From: Synergistaceae bacterium
GTDB lineage: Bacteria > Synergistota > Synergistia > Synergistales > Synergistaceae
NCBI GenBank assembly: GCA_031288335.1
Contig: JAITRO010000003.1
Span: 1 to 50,068 of the forward strand
DNA length: 50,068 nt
Direction: 5' to 3'
Position numbers and translations under genes: made by a program. Shown piece by piece: positions 44,607 to 50,068 of the stretch. The notes beneath the pieces were generated by a model that was not told where the DNA came from, searched no databases, and saw nothing but the letters and a program-made list of their open reading frames with translations. Position 1 is the first letter of the stretch, and the number at the start of each line of letters is the position of its first letter.

Positions 44607-47396
44607 ATGAAAAGATATATCTATAATGCCAGCTTTTTCCTGGTTTTCCTCGTCGTTTTTTTCGTTATTTTGTTTGGCGGAGTCGTCTATTTCATTACGT
44701 CCCAAACCTTAAAACAGCAGATGGGCAGAAAATGCCTTGGCATTGCCTCCGCAGTGGTCGCGCTGCTGGAAGAGAATCCGGAGGATTACAGGAAATTCAT
44801 CGAAACGCTGGACACCGAAGGCGACTACTATATCAGAACCAAGGCCTTGATGGAAAAAATACGTTTTGGCAACGTGGATAACATCGCGTTCTTATATACG
44901 GAAGTGCGGATCTCGGAAAATAATATGATGTACTTGTTCGATGGCGAAAAGGCCGGCGCCGACACGTTCGCCCCGCCCGGAAGCATCGAGCCGCTCACCC
45001 TCACCCGCCGCAAAGCCTACGAGAACAAGAGCCCCTATACCGGCGATTTCGTCACCACCGTATGGGGCACGCTTTTGTCGGCTTACGTGCCGCTTTTCAA
45101 CCGTGACACCGGCGAATTCCTCGGCATCGTGGGCGCCGATGTGTCGATTGAACAATATAACGCGGTGATGAATAAACAGTTCGTCGTTATCATCGGCAGC
45201 GCGGTGATAGTATCGATTATGGGCTATATCCTCATCCGGTTGAACAGAAACATGCTGCGCGCCGAAATTCAAAACATCAGTAAATCATCGTTCCTGGCCC
45301 GCATGAGCCACGAGATGCGAACCCCGCTCAACACTATCATAGGGATGTCCGAAATTATCTCCCACCGGGAGATCCCCCGCGAGATGCTGGAGTACGTCTT
45401 TACCATACAGCAAGCCGGCAGCAACCTGCTCTCCATCATCAACGATATCCTCGATTTCTCCAAGATAGAGGTCGGACAGGTGCATATCGCGTCAGAAAGA
45501 TATTATTTCGCGTCCCTCATAAATGACGCGGTGAACCTGACGCGCGCGCGCATGGCGGACAAACCGCTCGCCTTCTCCGTCAAAGTGGACGGCAACATCC
45601 CGGGACAGCTCGTCGGCGACGAAATTCGCACCAAACAGGTGTTGCTGAACCTCCTGAGCAACGCGGTCAAATACACGCATTCGGGGTACGTCTCTATGGA
45701 CGTCAGGTTTGAACGCGTGGAGGACGGGCGCGTCCGCCTCAAATTCATCGTCGGAGACAGCGGAGTCGGCATAAAGCGAGCGGATATCGACAGGCTTTTC
45801 AAGGACTTCGTGCGGATCGAAAACGCAGGCGTCAAGGAAGTGGAGGGAACGGGTCTGGGCCTTGCCATAGCGCGCAGCCTCTGCCGCGCGATGGACGGGG
45901 ATGTTTCCGTGAAAAGCGAGTATGGGCATGGCTCGACGTTTACGGCAACGATAATCCAGACGCTTTGCGCGGACTACGGCAAAAAACTCGCGTCAGTCAA
46001 CGACGCCGAGAACCTCCGCGTGCTGGCGCTGGAGGAAAGGCCGATATACCTGGACTCGCTCTCGTACGCGCTGTCCAACCTCGGCGTAAAGTCGGTATTC
46101 GCGCGAAATTTTGCCGACTTCGCCGAACGCTTGGAGGGCGGCGGATACGATTATGCCTTCGTCGCTTCCAGGCACATCGCCGACAGCGTGTTCGTGATCG
46201 GGAAGAGCCAGTCGCGCACAATGCTCGTGAGCATGGTAGAGATGAATGATGTTTCGGCCTACAAGGACATTAACAGCGTCACGATGCCCATATTCTGCAT
46301 AAATGCCGCAAACGCCTTGAATGGAGTGAGAAACGAGGAAACGCCGGTTGTGCGGAAACGCCGGCTGAGTTTCAGGGCTCCGGACGCAAAAGTTCTGATA
46401 GTGGACGATATTTCGGTCAATCTCCGGGTGTCAAAGGAACTGATGTCGCTTTACGGCCTGGAATCGCACACTTGCATGAGCGGGCCCGACGCGGTGACCA
46501 TGGCGAGGGAAAACCGGTATGACATCATCTTCATGGATCACATGATGCCGGGCATGGACGGCATCGAAGCGGCGTCCATCATACGCTCCACCGACCCGGA
46601 CGACGAATACTACCGCTCCCTGCCGATCATAGCCCTGACGGCCAACGCACTTTCGGGACACCGCGAGATGTTTTTGAGGAGCGGCATGAACGATTTTCTC
46701 GCCAAGCCCATCGACCTCCAAAAGCTGGACTCCATTTTGCAAAAATGGCTCCCGAAAGAGAAACAGCTCGAAGTGGGAAGCGACGTCCCCGACATCTCCG
46801 CGGCAACGGACCATGTCGAGCTGTTTGAGATACCGGGCGTGTCTGTGGGGGATGGGCTTCTTAACTCAGGCGGGTCGGTCGAGGCATATCTGGACGTGCT
46901 TGAGATTTTCTGCGCGGACGTCGAGGAAAAATCGGAGCAAATAGAACGGTGCGCGGCAAAGAGAGATATCGGCCTGTACATGACGCTCGTACACGCGTTC
47001 AAGGGAGCCTCCCGCAACATCGGAGCGATGGAGTTTGGCGATTTCGCGGCGCGGATGGAGGACGCGGCGCGGTCTGGGGACATGGGCGTAATTGCCGGGG
47101 AAACCGGCGCGTTTATCGCGTCCGCGCGCATGTTGATCTGTAACATACGTGATTCGCTCGAACGGTCGAACGCGTCGAGGCGGCAGGGGAGCGATGATTT
47201 GACGCGTCCCCAGATGGAAGCTCTGCGGTCGGCGCTGGCTGCCATGGACATCGCCGCGGCAAACAGGCTGATACTCGAATACTCGAATTTACCGCTGGGC
47301 AAGAACTCGAGAGAAATCCTCTCGGAGATCGAAAACCACGTCCTGATGTTCGATTATGACAAAGCCATCGAAAAAATAGACGCATTGGCGGAATGA
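44607..47396 (+). CDS. membrane-anchored hybrid sensor histidine kinase (HisKA, HATPase, REC, Hpt)
   Basis: FLARMSHEMRTPLNTIIGMSEI; GTGLGLAIARSLCRAMDGDVSVKSEYGHGSTF; VLIVDDISVNLRVSKELM...DIIFMDHMMPGMDGIEA; LVHAFKGASRNIGAMEF; ATG 44607 with ggagagg. Confidence 0.93.
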   Translation: MKRYIYNASFFLVFLVVFFVILFGGVVYFITSQTLKQQMGRKCLGIASAVVALLEENPEDYRKFIETLDTEGDYYIRTKALMEKIRFGNVDNIAFLYTEVRISENNMMYLFDGEKAGADTFAPPGSIEPLTLTRRKAYENKSPYTGDFVTTVWGTLLSAYVPLFNRDTGEFLGIVGADVSIEQYNAVMNKQFVVIIGSAVIVSIMGYILIRLNRNMLRAEIQNISKSSFLARMSHEMRTPLNTIIGMSEIISHREIPREMLEYVFTIQQAGSNLLSIINDILDFSKIEVGQVHIASERYYFASLINDAVNLTRARMADKPLAFSVKVDGNIPGQLVGDEIRTKQVLLNLLSNAVKYTHSGYVSMDVRFERVEDGRVRLKFIVGDSGVGIKRADIDRLFKDFVRIENAGVKEVEGTGLGLAIARSLCRAMDGDVSVKSEYGHGSTFTATIIQTLCADYGKKLASVNDAENLRVLALEERPIYLDSLSYALSNLGVKSVFARNFADFAERLEGGGYDYAFVASRHIADSVFVIGKSQSRTMLVSMVEMNDVSAYKDINSVTMPIFCINAANALNGVRNEETPVVRKRRLSFRAPDAKVLIVDDISVNLRVSKELMSLYGLESHTCMSGPDAVTMARENRYDIIFMDHMMPGMDGIEAASIIRSTDPDDEYYRSLPIIALTANALSGHREMFLRSGMNDFLAKPIDLQKLDSILQKWLPKEKQLEVGSDVPDISAATDHVELFEIPGVSVGDGLLNSGGSVEAYLDVLEIFCADVEEKSEQIERCAAKRDIGLYMTLVHAFKGASRNIGAMEFGDFAARMEDAARSGDMGVIAGETGAFIASARMLICNIRDSLERSNASRRQGSDDLTRPQMEALRSALAAMDIAAANRLILEYSNLPLGKNSREILSEIENHVLMFDYDKAIEKIDALAE

Positions 47397-47468
47397 CACA
47401 GATCCATCAGTTTTCTGTTGTTGACGTGAGTTTACAAGTTATGCTGACTCACTCGTCTCAAGCAACAT

Positions 47469-49361
47469 TTATACGAGCGCTTCGGGTTTGAATTCCGACG
47501 ACAGCACGGCTTTCAGTTCCTCTATGCTTCTCGTGCCGATATCGCCGCCGACGCGCGTCCTGACCGAGACGGAGTCGTTTTCGGCCTCTTTTGCGCCTAT
47601 CACCAGCATGTAGGGGACTTTTTCAAGCTGAGCGTCGCGTATCTTCCTGCCGAGTTTTTCGTCCCTCGCGTCGCGTTCGAAACGCACCCCGATCGAGCGC
47701 AGCGTCTTTTCAATTTTAAGTGCGTACGCTTCTAACTCCGGTTTTACCTGGATTATCTTGGCCTGGACAGGGGAGAGCCAGTATGGGAAAGCGCCGGCAT
47801 AGTGCTCCACCAGTATGCCGATAAATCGCTCCAGACTGCCGAGTATCGTCCTGTGGAGCATCACCGGACGATGCTCAGCTCCGTCGCCGCCCACGTAGGT
47901 CATGTCGAATTTTTCCGGCAGCTGAAAGTCGAGCTGCACTGTCCCGCACTGCCACGTCCTACCGATGCTGTCCTTGAGGTGGAAATCTATTTTCGGCCCG
48001 TAGAAAGCACCGTCGCCGGGGTTTATCCTGTAAGGCACGCCTATTTCCTCCAAGACTTCCCGCAGGCGCCGCTCCGCCAACTCCCACATTTTGGAGTCTC
48101 CCATGGAATTTTCGGGCCTCGTCGAGAGTTCGACCTCGAATTTGAATCCGAACATGTCGTATATGTATCTGTCGAGTTCGATGACCCCCTTCAGCTCGTC
48201 GCCGATCTGATCCTCCGTGCAGTATATGTGTGCGTCGTCCTGGGTGAAACACCTCACCCTCATGAGGCCATGCAACACACCCGAGCGCTCGTGCCTGTGC
48301 ACGACGCCCAGTTCCGCCACGCGCATCGGCAGTTCCCTGTAGCTGCGTTTGGAGGTCTTGTACACGAGTATCCCGCCGGGACAGTTCATCGGTTTTATCG
48401 CGAACGGGCGTTTGTCTATCTCGGTGAAATACATATTTTCGCGGTAATGATCCCAGTGCCCCGAGCGCTCCCACAGCTCCCTGTCGAGGATGAGAGGGGT
48501 CTTTATCTCGCTGTAGCCGCGTCTTGTGTGTTCCGCACGCCAGAAGTCGACGAGCTTGTTCATCAGGACCATTCCCTTTGGATGGAAGAAGGGAAATCCG
48601 GGGCCTTCGGGCTGGAAGCTGAAAAGGTCGAGTTCCCTGCCAAGTTTTCTGTGGTCGCGGAGGCGCGCTTCCTCCATCATCTTGAGGTAAGCGGCGAGCG
48701 AAGCGCCGTCGGCGAACGCCGTGCCGTAAATCCGCGTCAGCATCACGTTGTTTTCATTGCCGCGCCAATAGGCGCCCGCGAGCGATAAAAGCTTGAAGTG
48801 CTTAATACAGCCCGTGTTCGGCACATGAGGACCTCGGCACAAGTCGCAAAAATTCGCCTGACCGTACAGAGAGACTTTTTCGACGCCGATATCCCTTATC
48901 AGTTCCGTCTTGAACGGGTCGTCCGAGAATTTTTCGAGCGCCTCGGCGGAAGATATCTCCACGCGCTCGATCTTTATTTTTTCGGACGAAAGACGTTTCA
49001 TCTCGGCCTCGATTTTGGGCATGTCCTCGTCGGTGATCGGATTGGGGAAGAGCACGTCGTAGTAAAAACCGTCCTGTATCGACGGCCCCACGCCGAATTT
49101 TGCGCCCGGGTACAGGTTCGAGATCGCGTGCGCCATGAGGTGCGAGGCCGAATGCCTGAGGATCGAAAGTCCCTCCGCGCTGTCCGGCATAATCGGAATG
49201 ACGGTTCCTCCCGCGGATAATGCCGCGTGAAGGTCCATCGGCGTGTCGTCAACGTTCGCGGCAAGCGCGTTTTTTATGTCCCATTCCTTGAAAAGTTCGA
49301 ACGGGGTTATTTCGCGTTCAATTTCAAAAATTTTATCGCCGGATTCCCTGTATAATGCCAT
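47469..49361 (-). CDS. thrS: threonyl-tRNA synthetase
   Basis: RHSASHLMAHAI; GPGFPFFHPKGMVL; FAIKPMNCPGGILVY; VHRHERSGVLHGLMRVRCFTQDDAHIYC; GAFYGPKIDFHLKDSIGRTWQCGTVQLDFQLPE. Confidence 0.97.
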   Translation of the reverse strand: MALYRESGDKIFEIEREITPFELFKEWDIKNALAANVDDTPMDLHAALSAGGTVIPIMPDSAEGLSILRHSASHLMAHAISNLYPGAKFGVGPSIQDGFYYDVLFPNPITDEDMPKIEAEMKRLSSEKIKIERVEISSAEALEKFSDDPFKTELIRDIGVEKVSLYGQANFCDLCRGPHVPNTGCIKHFKLLSLAGAYWRGNENNVMLTRIYGTAFADGASLAAYLKMMEEARLRDHRKLGRELDLFSFQPEGPGFPFFHPKGMVLMNKLVDFWRAEHTRRGYSEIKTPLILDRELWERSGHWDHYRENMYFTEIDKRPFAIKPMNCPGGILVYKTSKRSYRELPMRVAELGVVHRHERSGVLHGLMRVRCFTQDDAHIYCTEDQIGDELKGVIELDRYIYDMFGFKFEVELSTRPENSMGDSKMWELAERRLREVLEEIGVPYRINPGDGAFYGPKIDFHLKDSIGRTWQCGTVQLDFQLPEKFDMTYVGGDGAEHRPVMLHRTILGSLERFIGILVEHYAGAFPYWLSPVQAKIIQVKPELEAYALKIEKTLRSIGVRFERDARDEKLGRKIRDAQLEKVPYMLVIGAKEAENDSVSVRTRVGGDIGTRSIEELKAVLSSEFKPEALV

Positions 49362-49469
49362 TGATACATCACCTCCATGTAATTATATCATCGCGGCTTT
49401 TTTTTTGCGCGACTGGAAGCGGAGTGATCGTGCTAAAATAGAGTTATCTGGAAGGAAGGAACTGAATAA

Positions 49470-50068
49470 ATGACAAACCCCGTCCAAACCAAACTGCTGA
49501 AAACGTCCGACGCCCGCGCTCTTTCCGCGGGCGAATCGTACAAAGGCATTTATATAGTGAGCGGTATTCAGAGAAAGACCGATAAAAACGGCAAAACTTT
49601 CTGGGATATATCCGTCTCCGACGAACGCGGAACCCTGAACGCCAAAGTTTGGTCGGACGCCGGCTGGGTTGACCGCTCCAATCCGGATCCCGAGAGCAAG
49701 CCCGGACTCCTCTCGGAGTCCGACATAGCTTCACTGCGCGGGCGTGTAGTCGGGGTCAACGGAAAGACCGTCGATTTCAGGGGCCAGGTTCAACACAATT
49801 TCAATACCATCACGCTGCTGGACGAGGAAAAATTTCCCCCTTCGAATTACGTTACTCATTCGGAAATACCGCTCGATATACTGGATTCGAAGTTCAGCGA
49901 TTTGATCGGGAAATGCTCGCCAGAGATACGCGATTTTCTGCGCTTCGTGTTCGACGGGCCGCGCCTGAAGGCCTTCCGCGAAGCCCCGGCGGCTGTGACG
50001 AACCACCACGCGTACGCGAGCGGGCTCCTCGAACACTCCATCAGCGTCACTGAAGCCGCTTTGGCCAT
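49470..50068 (+). CDS. YhaM-like 3'-5' exoribonuclease (OB-fold plus HD domain), truncated by window edge
   Basis: Hand translation MTNPVQTKLLKTSDARALSAGESYKGIYIVSGIQRKTDKNGKTFWDISVSDERGTLNAKVW ... NHHAYASGLLEHSISVTEAALA; absent from ORF track because it is open at the edge. Confidence 0.8.
   Translation, partial: MTNPVQTKLLKTSDARALSAGESYKGIYIVSGIQRKTDKNGKTFWDISVSDERGTLNAKVWSDAGWVDRSNPDPESKPGLLSESDIASLRGRVVGVNGKTVDFRGQVQHNFNTITLLDEEKFPPSNYVTHSEIPLDILDSKFSDLIGKCSPEIRDFLRFVFDGPRLKAFREAPAAVTNHHAYASGLLEHSISVTEAALA

Noticed and set aside
49362-49470. T-box or leader control of thrS
   Set aside because: The upstream gap on the minus strand is about 100 nt and shows no T-box motif or terminator/antiterminator pair.

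Overview
The window looks like about 50 kb of a Synergistetes-type or related anaerobe chromosome. That lineage call is an inference from protein content only. It is mostly housekeeping operons: tmk-yaaR-holB-ricT-ftsY, purB, grx/folB/pgi, PBP1A, dgt, SAH hydrolase plus SAH/MTA deaminase, a hydrogenase-like sensory module, an HD-GYP regulator with a hybrid kinase, thrS, and a partial yhaM-like gene. No tRNA, rRNA or CRISPR array was seen. Main points of interest: (1) a Tyr-rich leader peptide (MPFVRIFKEAYLYYYYGTGPLWSPGL) with mutually exclusive antiterminator and terminator helices ahead of a sodium:solute symporter, which looks like a ribosome-mediated tyrosine attenuator; (2) a 1644-aa giant flagellin with an insert of roughly 1400 aa that contains a divergent duplication; (3) a 117-bp MITE-like element whose putative target duplication overlaps the purB stop codon, with ends matching those beside an ISAs1-like transposase remnant elsewhere in the window; (4) seven copies of a modular palindromic intergenic repeat; (5) a 24-nt palindromic motif shared by two unrelated promoter regions; (6) a ProRS-like protein that keeps the editing domain but appears to lack the catalytic core; (7) an in-frame amber codon in pgi. 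All calls come from reading the sequence and the supplied ORF track. No searches or folding programs were run.
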